A stretch of DNA of 64,000 bases from an uncultured Bradyrhizobium sp. (GCF_947648125.1 NZ_CANSMR010000028.1:1-64000), one strand, 5' to 3'. Numbered from the stretch's first letter, positions 54,033 to 63,458 are shown. Numbers and translations: made by a program. The notes: generated from the sequence alone by a model not told the origin.

Positions 54033-55184
54033 ATGTCCGGTTCTTCCAGGCCGCGTCCCATGGTGAAGCCGCTGAGCCTGCTTGCTGCGCTAGCGGCGAC
54101 ATTGGCGATCGCAACCGTGGGGAGGGGCGGCCACGAGCTGCCAATGTACCCGTCCTATTATCCGCACGAGATCGCCATCGAGACCATACCGCCTGAGCAC
54201 GCCGCTCCGTTGCTGCTCGAAAACAAGATTCAGGCCTATCTCGGTCCGCAGCCGCGCTTTTCCGGCGACGTGCCGGTCTCGATCCGTGCGGTGGAGTCGC
54301 TCGGCAGTTTCGTCATCGTGCTGCGCAATCCCGCCGCGTCCGCGTGTGCCGCCGTCGAGACGGTCGTCGGCGACATCGCCGGAAAGCAAGGCTTTATATT
54401 TCATCCCTATCCGATCACGCCTTTTCACGGCGATTATCTCTATTACGCTGATCTCGCCGAGGCCGCGAAGGCGCGCTTTCTGCGTGCGCGCGCCCGGACA
54501 TCGGCGGCGCCCGCAAATCTTAGAGTCAAGGCCGACGGCGCGTTGCAACACCTCATTCGTCCCGAATGGATTGCACAGGGTCCGGAATGGGATGTCGCGG
54601 TCGAGGAGGTCAGCGCGGCGGACCTCGTCGCCTCATCGATGACCTCGGTCAACGGTTGGCTCGGGCCTCCGTGGGTGAAGGCCGGGTGGTTTCATGCCGA
54701 GCGCATCCTGGCTGATGCGATCGAGGATGGCGATACTAGGGCTCGCGCTGACGCCATGGTGGGGCGGATCGAGGCGAGCGATTATCGCGATGCGGTCGAG
54801 CGGATAAACTTGCAACGCGACCTCGTGACTACGCTCACCAGCAGTTGTCGCAAGCTCGTCGTCGGATACACCGTGAAGCGGCAGTATTTCAGCGTCGAAT
54901 TCAGTGACGGCATCGAGAATATCGGATTCGATTCCATTGAGGGCCTCAATTCACCGATGTTCATACGCACGGTGAAGCTCAAGAACTTTCCGTGGAACGG
55001 TTGGCTCATGCTAGGGATCGACAAAGCGCCGAACGCAGCCTGGAATCCGATCGCGGGATTTAACGACGGCTTCGGACGGCTGCTTTGGTCGGCGGTCGGC
55101 GATCCGGCCCTGGTGCCCGCACCCTATGATTCGGGCTGGATGCTCAATCGCCTCTCGGACGTTCAATCGAATTCCCGTCGGTGA
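54033..55184 (+). CDS. Secreted protein of unknown function in the ABC cluster
   Basis: The 383-residue protein has a hydrophobic leader (about 10-30, KPLSLLAALAATLAIATVG). The soluble periplasmic part includes LPMYPSYYPHEIAIETIPPE, ENKIQAYLGPQPRF, and a late GWLMLGIDKAPNAAWNPIAG. I recognise no family. It follows the ATPase gene with almost no gap (a GTG at 54024 would overlap) and precedes a cupredoxin-like gene, so it belongs to the cluster. The start could also be 54024 or 54060. Confidence 0.78.
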   Translation: MSGSSRPRPMVKPLSLLAALAATLAIATVGRGGHELPMYPSYYPHEIAIETIPPEHAAPLLLENKIQAYLGPQPRFSGDVPVSIRAVESLGSFVIVLRNPAASACAAVETVVGDIAGKQGFIFHPYPITPFHGDYLYYADLAEAAKARFLRARARTSAAPANLRVKADGALQHLIRPEWIAQGPEWDVAVEEVSAADLVASSMTSVNGWLGPPWVKAGWFHAERILADAIEDGDTRARADAMVGRIEASDYRDAVERINLQRDLVTTLTSSCRKLVVGYTVKRQYFSVEFSDGIENIGFDSIEGLNSPMFIRTVKLKNFPWNGWLMLGIDKAPNAAWNPIAGFNDGFGRLLWSAVGDPALVPAPYDSGWMLNRLSDVQSNSRR

Positions 55185-55200
55185 AAAGCGAGGGGAGCCA

Positions 55201-55587
55201 ATGTTTCACGTCCGCTTCGTGCTCGCCACGTTTGTATGGGCGTTCTTGCTGATCGCGGCGGGCAGCGCGTTCTTCGGCGCTCTTGCCGCGGAGCTTACCT
55301 TCGACCTCAAGGTCGCGCATGGTCGCGTTCCGGACTCCATGCAGCTCATCCGCGTCAGGCAGGGCGACGTCGTAAGGCTGCGATGGAGCACGGATCAACC
55401 GTTGACCCTGCATCTGCACGGCTATGATATCGAGAAACACGTCGAACCGGGCACCACCACCGATCTCACATTCGCGGCTTCTGCGACGGGGCGATTTCCG
55501 GTTCACGTCCACGCGCAAGGGGGGCGCGCCGACGGTCACACGCACGAGGAAGAACCGCTGGTGAATATCGAGGTTTATCCGCGCTAG
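55201..55587 (+). CDS. Cupredoxin-like secreted protein
   Basis: The 128-residue protein has a hydrophobic leader (about 4-30) and a cupredoxin-type beta-sandwich: TFDLKVAHGRVPDSMQLIRV, then QGDVVRLRWSTDQPLTLHLH and GRFPVHVHAQGG. Several His residues (LHLHGYD, HVHAQGGRADGHTHEE) could bind copper, but the classical Cys ligand is absent. It likely binds metal or assists the neighbouring membrane protein. Confidence 0.78.
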   Translation: MFHVRFVLATFVWAFLLIAAGSAFFGALAAELTFDLKVAHGRVPDSMQLIRVRQGDVVRLRWSTDQPLTLHLHGYDIEKHVEPGTTTDLTFAASATGRFPVHVHAQGGRADGHTHEEEPLVNIEVYPR

Positions 55588-55630
55588 ACCGTGCGGCAAA
55601 GCTGCGTCCTGCCGGAGAGCATATGTTCGG

Positions 55631-58366
55631 ATGTCTTTGGTGACCCAAGCTCTCATCGCCTCCCCGCTCCATGGCGGGCCTGAAAACAACGAAGCCGTAC
55701 GGTTCGGCCACGCGAAACGGCCGGCTTTCACCTTCGCCGCCGTAGTGGCGGGTGTTTGCTCGCTCGCTTTCCCGGCACATGCCCATGGCTTCGGCCAGCG
55801 TTACGACCTACCCCTGCCGCTGTCGCTCTATCTGTTCGGCACGGCGGCGGCCGTCGTTCTGTCGTTCGTCATCGTCGGGTTATTCGCCCGCCATGCGCCA
55901 GGCGCGAGTGGCTACCCGCGCATCGACCTCCTGGCGCACCGGCTGCGCCGGCAGATCGCACGCGCGCTTGGGACCTTTCTTAAGCTCTTCTCGATCAGCC
56001 TGTTGGTCTTGACCGTGATCGCCGGGTTTTACGGAAGCCAGAACCCGTATCAGAACATCGCGCCGACGCTTGTGTGGGTGATCTGGTGGGTAGGGCTCGC
56101 GGTGTTCTCGGCTTTCTTCGGAGACCTGTGGGTATTGATCAATCCATGGCGTACCCTTTTCGACTGGGCCGATCGGCTCTACCGGACCGGCGGCGGCCGC
56201 GGTTTGGGCTTGCGCTGGCCCTATCCCGAGGCGCTCGCAGTGTGGCCGGCATTCGCATTGCTGCTTGCCGTTTCCTGGACGGAGCTCGTATTTCCGAGCC
56301 CGGCGGTGCCAGCCAACATCGCCTGGTTGGCTCTTTTCTATTCGCTACTCACCTGGGCCGGCATGGCCGCGTTCGGCAGCGAGGCCTGGGTCAAGCATGG
56401 CGAGGTCTTCAGCGTTTTCTTCGGCGTATTTGCTCGCTTTGCGCCGACCGAACCGAGCATCCGCGATCGTTCCGGCGAACATGGATTGGCGCTAAGGCCC
56501 TTCGGAGCGGGTCTGCTCGCCAACGAGCCGGCCTCCACCTCGATGGTCGCCTTCGTCCTGCTCGTGTTGTCGAGTGTTCTCTATGACGGGTTGCTGAGCA
56601 CGCCGGAATGGGCGGAGGTCGAGCGCCAACTCCTCGGTGTGCTGCCCAGTCTTGGGGAAGCTGATTCCATCATCGTCAGGACTATCGGTCTCGTTGCGTT
56701 CTGGGCTTTGTTCTTCGGCGCATATGTGGCCGTAAGCGCCGTCATGAGCATGGTGGCAGCCTTCCACTCGCCCTGGGAAATAGCGCGGAACTTTGCCTTC
56801 ACTCTGGTCCCGATCGCCATCGCCTATCACCTCGCGCATTACCTCGTGTACCTGCTGACCCAGGGACAATACATCGTGCCGCTCGCATCCGATCCATTCG
56901 GATATGGCTGGAATCTCTTTGACACCGCGGGATACCGCGTCGACATCGCCGTCGTCGGCGCGCGGTTTGCATGGTATGCCGCAGTGACGTCGATCGTGCT
57001 TGGCCACATCGCCGCCGTCTATCTCGCCGATGTGAGGGCACACCAGATCCTCGAAACGCGTGGCGCCGCGCTGCGCTCGCAGGTGCCGTTGACCGCACTG
57101 ATGGTGGTCTACACGTTTGTAAGCTTGTCGATTCTCGCCGAGCCGATCGTTGAGCGCCGCGTGCCTGCGCAACCGACCGCAACGGTACCGGAGGCCCTGG
57201 CCGTTCCCGAAGACGCGCTTATTCCCGAGCCTGGGACCGGCCGGTTGCAGCCGGTTGGGGCGGGCCGATTCGCCACTTTGAAATTGACCTACCGCGTGCT
57301 CGGCTCGGCATTTCATGACGGGACGCGCGCGACCTTCGCGGACCTGCTCTATGCCTACATGTTCGCCTATCGCTGGGCCGTCCCCGGCGAAGCGGATTCA
57401 CATTACGACCCCGTAGTCGCCGCGGCGACCGCCCCGCTGCGGCGGCGACTCGCGGGCGTGCGGGTCGCGGGTGTCGATACGGCGTCGAAGTCGTTCCGGG
57501 TGGGTGACGTCAATTTCGTCCGCGAGTTGGTCGTGGTCGACGTCTACGCCAATATTCCGCCGGAGGATGCCGAGCAGGACGCGGTCTTCGCACCGCCGTG
57601 GAGTACGCTACCTTGGCATTTGCTCGTGCTGATGGAAGAGGCAGTCAGCCGCGACTGGGCCGCGTTCTCGCAAGCCGAGGCTGCCCGCCGCGGCATCGAT
57701 TGGCTCGATCTCGTGCGCTCCGATACATTGAAAGCGCGGCTCGCGGCGCTCACCGATCAATTCGAACAGGAGGGGTTTCGTCCCGAAATCCTGCGATCGC
57801 AGGTAAGCGCCGAGGAGGCGCGGAAGCGCTGGGCAGCGATGGCGGCGTTCTACCGAGACCACGGGCATTTTCTGGTGACCAACGGTCCCTATCAGCTCAA
57901 GAGCTGGGCGGGCGACAGCGCAACGCTCCAGGCGTTCCGGGATCTCAGCTACCCCTTGGGAGTGGGTTCCTACGACGCCTACGCCATTCCGCGCCGAGGC
58001 TACGTCACCAAAGTCGAGAGCGATGGCGGCGGACTGCGCCTCTCCGCCGATATTGAAATTCTCGAGAGGTTCATGCGCGACTACCGCGTCCTGCGCCGAC
58101 CGATGCAGTCGGTTGACGCCGTCCTCCTCAAGCGTGCTGCCCCCGAATGCCGCTACGTGGTGCTGAACGCTGACGGTCGGGTCGTGCTGACGGGCGCCGC
58201 TCGTCTACGGGAGGACCTGACGTTCCAGATCGAGTTTGACGGCAAGCTGCCGCCCAGCCAGTACGACGTCATGGTCGAGATCGTTGTCAACGGCGACGCG
58301 ATGCTTGCGCAGATCGAGCGAATCCCGGTCGTGATCGGCGCCAGCCCTGCTTCGCCCTCCCATTGA
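55631..58366 (+). CDS. 911-aa polytopic membrane protein fused to a periplasmic solute-binding-like domain
   Basis: The protein has a signal-like start ending PAHAHGFGQRYDL (about 48-60), then 10 or more hydrophobic segments (about 60-515). A large soluble part follows (about 515-911). Its stretch YRVLGSAFHDGTRATFADLL (near 555) and HGHFLVTNGPYQLKSW (near 741-756) resemble parts of peptide/nickel-type solute-binding proteins (SBP family 5). A short beta domain ends the protein (about 837-905). I recall HGFGQRYDLPLPL-type N-termini in proteins labelled fenitrothion hydrolase, but cannot verify this. It is the last gene of the ABC-transporter cluster. Confidence 0.82.
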   Translation: MSLVTQALIASPLHGGPENNEAVRFGHAKRPAFTFAAVVAGVCSLAFPAHAHGFGQRYDLPLPLSLYLFGTAAAVVLSFVIVGLFARHAPGASGYPRIDLLAHRLRRQIARALGTFLKLFSISLLVLTVIAGFYGSQNPYQNIAPTLVWVIWWVGLAVFSAFFGDLWVLINPWRTLFDWADRLYRTGGGRGLGLRWPYPEALAVWPAFALLLAVSWTELVFPSPAVPANIAWLALFYSLLTWAGMAAFGSEAWVKHGEVFSVFFGVFARFAPTEPSIRDRSGEHGLALRPFGAGLLANEPASTSMVAFVLLVLSSVLYDGLLSTPEWAEVERQLLGVLPSLGEADSIIVRTIGLVAFWALFFGAYVAVSAVMSMVAAFHSPWEIARNFAFTLVPIAIAYHLAHYLVYLLTQGQYIVPLASDPFGYGWNLFDTAGYRVDIAVVGARFAWYAAVTSIVLGHIAAVYLADVRAHQILETRGAALRSQVPLTALMVVYTFVSLSILAEPIVERRVPAQPTATVPEALAVPEDALIPEPGTGRLQPVGAGRFATLKLTYRVLGSAFHDGTRATFADLLYAYMFAYRWAVPGEADSHYDPVVAAATAPLRRRLAGVRVAGVDTASKSFRVGDVNFVRELVVVDVYANIPPEDAEQDAVFAPPWSTLPWHLLVLMEEAVSRDWAAFSQAEAARRGIDWLDLVRSDTLKARLAALTDQFEQEGFRPEILRSQVSAEEARKRWAAMAAFYRDHGHFLVTNGPYQLKSWAGDSATLQAFRDLSYPLGVGSYDAYAIPRRGYVTKVESDGGGLRLSADIEILERFMRDYRVLRRPMQSVDAVLLKRAAPECRYVVLNADGRVVLTGAARLREDLTFQIEFDGKLPPSQYDVMVEIVVNGDAMLAQIERIPVVIGASPASPSH

Positions 58367-58399
58367 CTGCTACGGTATCGTCCGGCCCAAGTCAGCTCA

Positions 58400-58501
58400 G
58401 GTAGAGTCGAGGATGGGCGCGGTAGCTTGGGCCATTCGGCAACGCTCCGTTTCCCATCCCGCTCATCGAACCGGACGTGCCCGATTAAGGCCATCCGGCT
58501 C
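58400..58501 (-). mobile_element. 3' end of a group II intron (domains V and VI)
   Basis: On the minus strand, 58501-58468 is a 34-base domain V: it begins GAGCCGGAT, ends GTCCGGTTC and carries the AGC triad and an AC bulge. One pair in its upper helix is mismatched. Domain VI follows, with GGATGGG pairing to CCCATCC, and the element ends near 58400 with CTCTACC. No complete maturase lies upstream. The DNA at about 58502-58963 encodes only short fragments (for example GDEPANTINDRRRRRLLCRG), so this is an intron relic. Confidence 0.68.
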
Positions 58502-59593
58502 TCCGACTGGTTTCACCGTTGAGGCACACGGAGAGCAAACTAACCGCACGCGGCTTCGGCACGGTGAGTAACTCTCCTTCGCCCCTCGACACAGCAATCT
58601 CCGGCGGCGCCTGTCATTGATGGTGTTTGCAGGCTCATCGCCAATCACCACGACTTCGCCATCTTCGAAAGCGCACCAGAAGTCAGGGCCCTTTCCTCAG
58701 CCAGCATTACCCGGCTTCAACGGTCATACGGCCCTGTCCGACTCCCGCCATGGCCGCCGCCTTCGCGACGTTGAGGCCGCTACCCTCGCCCGTGACGGGT
58801 CTCCCCCGATTACCCGAAACCACCATTCCGACGTGCCGTGCCCACTACCCCGGCGGATCGAGCGGGTGCGCTTGTCGATTGCTTCCCCGCTCATGCTGCC
58901 TACCCCTTTTGACCGGAGGGTCGGCATCCGCATTAGGACTTTCGAGGCCTGCTCAGGCTTCACTCACGTTACGGCCCGCCGCATTGCTCAACCGCCTAAA
59001 GCGGCCTTTGTCACGAGGCTCCAGCCCTGCCGGTTACCCGACCGAACCGCTCGTCAGCTACCAGATCAATCGACAACTCTCTGGGTGGAATCTTCCTCCA
59101 CTAGTGATCCGCGCCTTCAGGGCGCACGGTCAAAAAGCGCCGTTTTGACGGTCCGCCGGTCGCGTCCGGTTTGCCACTGTCATCGGACGTCTTCGGTACC
59201 TTCTGGCACTTCGCATTCGGGCCAATAGCAGCTATTCAGGAAGACCCGCGAGGCGGATATGAGGCGGTGGGCGAGCTCAAGGATGTGGACGCCCTGCCCG
59301 CACGTCTTTTGATGGACATGCGGTTCGGGATACCGCGCGTAGCGCTCACGGATAAGAGTACGAACCCACCGATTTCTGCGCTGGGCTACGCCACTGCCCT
59401 CTCGTGAGCAAACAGCGGTTTTCCTTCGCGGATCGGTGGTTCAAAGAATGCTGCGACGACCACAAGAGCAAACGCTCGACCACGCGATCAAACATGGAGG
59501 ATTAGCGGAAGAGCAATCTAGAATTCGCAGCGGGTAACAACGTGGGAGTAAAAGGATCGCGAAAACATTTTTCGCATCAATGACTTATTCTCT

Positions 59594-59780
59594 TGGTGCG
59601 CTCGGACGGCGGGCGCATCTATTGCGATATCAACGAGTTGCCCAGATTCGTCAAACAAAAAGGTGCGTTTCGCGCGCAGAAGTGCTTTTCGGCCCTGCCT
59701 CACCCGACAGCCATCAAGCGCCGGCCCAGCCCCGTGCTTGATCGCCGAGAGCACCTAAACTCTCGCGCGGAGGAAAGATA
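59594..59780 (+). repeat. 187-bp dispersed repeat, copy 2
   Basis: This copy matches 34421-34607 at all but four positions over 187 bases. The surroundings are different except for the short repeat that follows, so the repeat moved or was duplicated as part of a larger unit later rearranged. Confidence 0.9.
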
Positions 59781-59828
59781 CCGACGTTGCGCTCGACCGC
59801 TTTCCGCTGAATTTTTGGTATCCGTGGC

Positions 59829-59875
59829 CTAAAGTGCGAGCCCCTGGTGGTGCGTTGCCTATTTTCGCAAAACCA
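59829..59875 (+). repeat. Short dispersed repeat, copy 2
   Basis: Begins CTAAAGTGCGAGCCCCTGGT and continues CCTATTTTCGCAAAA, closely matching 35011-35056. It lies 48 bases after the 187-bp repeat. Confidence 0.75.
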
Positions 59876-60008
59876 GACCGGAGAGCCCTCGCTATGAGGT
59901 GAGGCCCCGCATTTAAATAAAATTTGATTGGATAAGTCTAATAGACGACTTGATCTTTCAGACTTCTTGATAACGCGACTCTCCCGCCATTCAAATGGGT
60001 AAGAAGCG

Positions 60009-60185
60009 ATGACCGATCAACAGCTGACTCTTCAGGCCGTCAGCGAAGCCCTGTGCATCTTGGACGAATACCTTCAGCCCCGCCCCCACGACAGTGAAAG
60101 CATTCTCGACAAGATGGTTGAGGTTCTCGAGCGGCCCGATTTGGTCGGTGCCGTAAGCCGATTGCGGCAACGAAGTAGTCTCTGA
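60009..60185 (+). CDS. Small conserved hypothetical protein (58 aa)
   Basis: The frame begins MTDQQLTLQAVSEALCILDE and ends LVGAVSRLRQRSSL. It is an acidic, helical 58-residue protein that resembles small Bradyrhizobium proteins with an AVSEALCIL start. The ATG is preceded by AAGAAGCG. The function is unknown. Confidence 0.6.
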   Translation: MTDQQLTLQAVSEALCILDEYLQPRPHDSESILDKMVEVLERPDLVGAVSRLRQRSSL

Positions 60186-60368
60186 GTACTCCGATGACGA
60201 AACTCCATTTATCCCTTTGGCCGCTTGCATCGCTACGGCCGGTCACTTTCGGCCTCCCCGATAATCGGACGTCTTCGGTGCCAGCCGCTACCTCGAAAAG
60301 GGCCATGACCGGACACGGTAGTCCGAACCGCGAAGTGATCGACTTTGTTAAATATCTGCTCTTGACGC

Positions 60369-61211
60369 TCACCGGCCCCAGCGGTCCTGCCACAACTTTT
60401 CACCGATCAAACAGGGCACCCGCGGCTGTTTCTCAGCTGCCGTGACGATCCGGCGCTCCGGCGTACGGCCCGCGACCTCAAGCAGGAGTTTTGCGCGGAT
60501 CGCCTCCTTGAATTTTTCCCGATCCTTGATCGGCACCACGAATGAGCCAGGGCCGCCGATCACGCAGTCCTCATAATACCAATCGAGATTGTCGATATCC
60601 ATGGTCGAATAGGACGGCTCTTTCACCATGATTGGCAAACCGTTGATGACGATGCCCTTCGACAGCGCCTCGTCGCGCGCGCCGGTCACGGGCGCGCCGT
60701 TGTTGTTGGGGCCGTCGCCGGAAATGTCCATGACGCGGCGCAAGCCGCGATAGGGATCCTCATCGAACAGCGGCATCGCGAAATAGATCGCACCTGAGAT
60801 CGAGGTGCGCGAGCCCCGGCGAACCGGCGCACTCATGATTTCGTTGGCTACTGCATCAGCCGATTCCGGACCATCAATCAACCGCCACGGAATGATGATC
60901 TTCTGGTCGCTCGAAGCCGACCACTCGAAATAGGTCACAGCCACGTTGCTGTGGGGACCGGCCTTCAACGCCTGAAGGAAATCTTTCGAGACGAAAGCTA
61001 GCGCGTAGCCCTCGCGCTGAACAGCAAGCTCGTCCAAGTCCATCGAATAGGAAACATCGACGGCGATCACAAGCTCGAGGTCAACGGACGGCACACCGCC
61101 GTTGGGGTCGGCCTGTTGAGAGTTGGGCCCCGGGGCTGCAGCGCCCGTTAGGTCGCTCCCCGCCATCGCTCCGGCCACAAGCGCTGCTCCGATCGAGACA
61201 CTCCAGCGCAT
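60369..61211 (-). CDS. DUF1194 secreted von Willebrand A-like protein, copy 2
   Basis: The 280-residue paralogue of 39618-40460 has the same motifs: a signal peptide, LELVIAVDVSYSMDLDE with the DxSxS metal motif, DISGDGPNN, and a YYEDCVIGGPGSFVV segment. I chose the ATG at 61211 because it aligns with the start of copy 1; an ATG at 61247 adds 12 residues. Most of the protein aligns without gaps, with scattered substitutions. The sequence upstream of the ATG is also similar in both copies. Confidence 0.85.
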   Translation of the reverse strand: MRWSVSIGAALVAGAMAGSDLTGAAAPGPNSQQADPNGGVPSVDLELVIAVDVSYSMDLDELAVQREGYALAFVSKDFLQALKAGPHSNVAVTYFEWSASSDQKIIIPWRLIDGPESADAVANEIMSAPVRRGSRTSISGAIYFAMPLFDEDPYRGLRRVMDISGDGPNNNGAPVTGARDEALSKGIVINGLPIMVKEPSYSTMDIDNLDWYYEDCVIGGPGSFVVPIKDREKFKEAIRAKLLLEVAGRTPERRIVTAAEKQPRVPCLIGEKLWQDRWGR

Positions 61212-61913
61212 GGCAACCCTCCCGTCGTTGCAAAGGGATGGTGACACGCAAAACGCGCCGCGAAAAGCGGCAACATATTCTGCTTTTCACATTTCGGTTA
61301 GTCACGTGGGCGAGTTGGCTCGGCCCACTGCCGCTGTGGGTCAATCGCTCCACTTTGACAGTCGGTGAGCCGCTTCCGGTTTTCCACTAACTCCGGACAT
61401 GACACCGCACTGCGCCAACTACCGCTGAGGGCCAACATCGGACATCCAGTCCCACCAAAGAATCCGCGCTCAATCAAGGAAGGTCAGCATAGTCTTGTCA
61501 TCATCCCGTCGCGAAAGCGTCCGGAATCATGTCCCATTTAGAGTCGGTCGTGTTCCAGTCGATTTAGAAACTAAAATGCTTGTCATTTGAGCGGTTACGA
61601 ATTCCCGCGTTTAATCGCGAGAGTGCTGTGCGGCCTTCATCGCCTCATGCGGTGTGGAGACTCAGCAAGTATGCCGGCATTCCGCACAAGTCATAAAGAA
61701 TGGACGGAATGTGAGGCGGCTATGCCCTCGGGCTGCGCAGAGCAAGCGGCGTGCCGTGGCGGTCGAATAGAAACGATCGAGTGGGTGTTCCCGAGCAACA
61801 CGTAAATCGCGTGAGCGTCTTCCCACTGCGGGATTGAGCGTCTTCCCACCGCGGGATTTTGTCACTGCGTGGCTTTGCTCATTCGGCACGTCATCTCACC
61901 AAGGGAGCAGAGC
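61212..61913. other. Intergenic region
   Basis: About 700 bases without a gene. It includes the 23-bp tandem repeat at 61813-61858 and the probable promoter of the HAF-repeat gene. Short frames here lack protein character. Confidence 0.5.
61813..61858 (+). repeat. 23-bp tandem direct repeat, two copies
   Basis: Two adjacent 23-base units beginning GAGCGTCTTCCCAC (61813-61835 and 61836-61858) differ at one base. They lie 55 bases before the start of the HAF-repeat gene and may be a tandem regulator site or slippage product. Confidence 0.75.
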
Positions 61914-62849
61914 ATGCGAGAGCATATGACGTACGACTTCCATACGTTCGACAATCCGGCCGACCCCACTTTCAATAATTTGCTGGGGATCAACAACAGG
62001 GGTTTGATCGCTGGATTTTACGGCAGCGGAGACGCAGGGCATCCCAACCAGGGATACCTGCTGACGACATCCGGCACGTTTAATGCCGTGGACTTTCCTG
62101 GTGTGCCTCAAACTCAGCTGACCGGGCTCAATGACAAGGGCATCGCGGTCGGATACTTCTACCCGACGAACAATGGGGTCCCCGTCGACAATCAGTTTGG
62201 CTTCTACGAGAAGCACGGCGTTTTTACAGCTGTCAACAACCCGAACACGCCAACCCACCCGAACGCCGGGGTCCTAATCGAAAACCAGCTGCTGGGGGTA
62301 AACGACCACAATATTGCGGTCGGATTCTATAACGACGCGTTCGGGAATAGCCACGGCTACACATACAACATCAACAGCGGCAAGTTTTCGGCTGATATCA
62401 ATGATCCGCTTGCAGTCAGCACGGTTGCAGCAGCGATCAACAACAAGGGCACGATCGCCGGGTTCTATACGGATAGTGCGGGCGTCACTCACGGTTTCTT
62501 GGAGGACCATTTCGTCTTCAAGACCGTGGACGCGCCCGGCGCGACCACGACGGAGCTCCTTGGAGTGAACGATCACGGCATCGCGGTCGGCGAAGACATC
62601 GTCAATGGCGTCACGCATGGCATCATCTACGATGCCAATACGGGCACATTCACCACGCTTGACGATCCGAACGCGGCCGGCTCGACGGTGTTCAACGGGA
62701 TCAATGACAAGGGAGAGATCGTCGGCTTCTACGCGGACGCCGCCGGCAATACCAATGGCCTTCTGGCCGTGCCAAACGACGATGACAAATCGGTTGACGA
62801 CTTCCACCACCATGCCACGCACTTTTCTGGCTGGGCGCTGGACGTTTAA
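61914..62849 (+). CDS. HAF-repeat-like beta-propeller protein
   Basis: The 311-residue protein is built of about seven repeats with the core G(I/V)N(N/D)xGxIxGFY, for example LLGINNRGLIAGFYGSGDAG, LTGLNDKGIAVGYF, ITNN-type variants and FNGINDKGEIVGFYADAAG. Such repeats form an extracellular or cell-surface beta-propeller. I see no signal peptide at the chosen ATG (61914, with AAGGGAGCAGAGC upstream), so export, if any, uses another route. The C-terminus (DDDKSVDDFHHHATHF) is Asp/His-rich. Confidence 0.82.
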   Translation: MREHMTYDFHTFDNPADPTFNNLLGINNRGLIAGFYGSGDAGHPNQGYLLTTSGTFNAVDFPGVPQTQLTGLNDKGIAVGYFYPTNNGVPVDNQFGFYEKHGVFTAVNNPNTPTHPNAGVLIENQLLGVNDHNIAVGFYNDAFGNSHGYTYNINSGKFSADINDPLAVSTVAAAINNKGTIAGFYTDSAGVTHGFLEDHFVFKTVDAPGATTTELLGVNDHGIAVGEDIVNGVTHGIIYDANTGTFTTLDDPNAAGSTVFNGINDKGEIVGFYADAAGNTNGLLAVPNDDDKSVDDFHHHATHFSGWALDV

Positions 62850-63458
62850 CCGCCATATGTGACCTGGCAGCACCGAGCCCGGCGGGCCCAGCGAAGGCAG
62901 AGGGCCACGCCCGCGTTGCGCTGCTTGACGGCGTTTGGACTACCCGACCTCCAGCCCTTGCGCGCGCGGGCATCTCTCGCGCGCGACAACCTCGTCCCGG
63001 CGTCCGCTTGCAGCCGCGGATTTCGGACTCGGGATACCGCATGGCAAGCGGCGGCTCGATCCGCAAGCGGATGTCTCAGTTGGGTCATTCGCGTCGTCTT
63101 GATCGTCCGCCGAAGACTTCCGGTTTACCCCGGCGAACAGACATTCTGAGGCCTCGTCCCCGTGTCTCAAACGGGCCAACTCCGGACATTCCCAGGAGCC
63201 GCAGTCGCAGCCTCCGGGCGGTATGCCGATCGGGCCTTCGGGCGAAGCCACCCGTTTCTCAGGCGCGTCAGGTGGCGTAGAATGCAGTTGCCCTTGAAGC
63301 GGGACGTGCCGAAATCGCCGTTCGGGGCGAGCGAGCAGCACTGGTGCCATCGGCAGTGCTCTTAGAGACCGCCCCTTTTTTGGTTTTGCACCAGCATTCA
63401 CCACGAAGCGCACACGCCGCTTCTGCGACGGCTCGTTGCTTAACCTCGGAGAAAAGCG
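62850..63458. other. Intergenic region with degenerate repeat
   Basis: About 600 bases without a supportable gene. It carries a repeat core listed separately (63074-63126). Confidence 0.5.
63074..63126 (+). repeat. Degenerate intergenic repeat, copy near 63.1 kb
   Basis: Contains TTGGGTCATTCGCGTCGT and, 25-30 bases later, ACTTCCGGT. The same two blocks with similar spacing occur at about 63940-63990. Confidence 0.6.

Larger units (their letters stand above)
58502..60008. other. Gene-poor stretch with intron debris and repeats
   Basis: About 1.5 kb without a supportable gene. The left part (to about 58.96 kb) has minus-strand fragments (SGEAIDKRTRSIRRGSGHGT, then EWWFRVIGGDPSRARVA) often seen beside group II introns in rhizobia. 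The right part holds second copies of the two dispersed repeats. Confidence 0.5.

Noticed and set aside
58617..59228. 203-aa plus-strand frame over the intron relic
   Set aside because: It is antisense to the group II intron end and lacks any protein motif.
61813..61858. Possible CRISPR from the 23-bp repeat
   Set aside because: The two units are directly adjacent with no spacer, so this is a tandem repeat.
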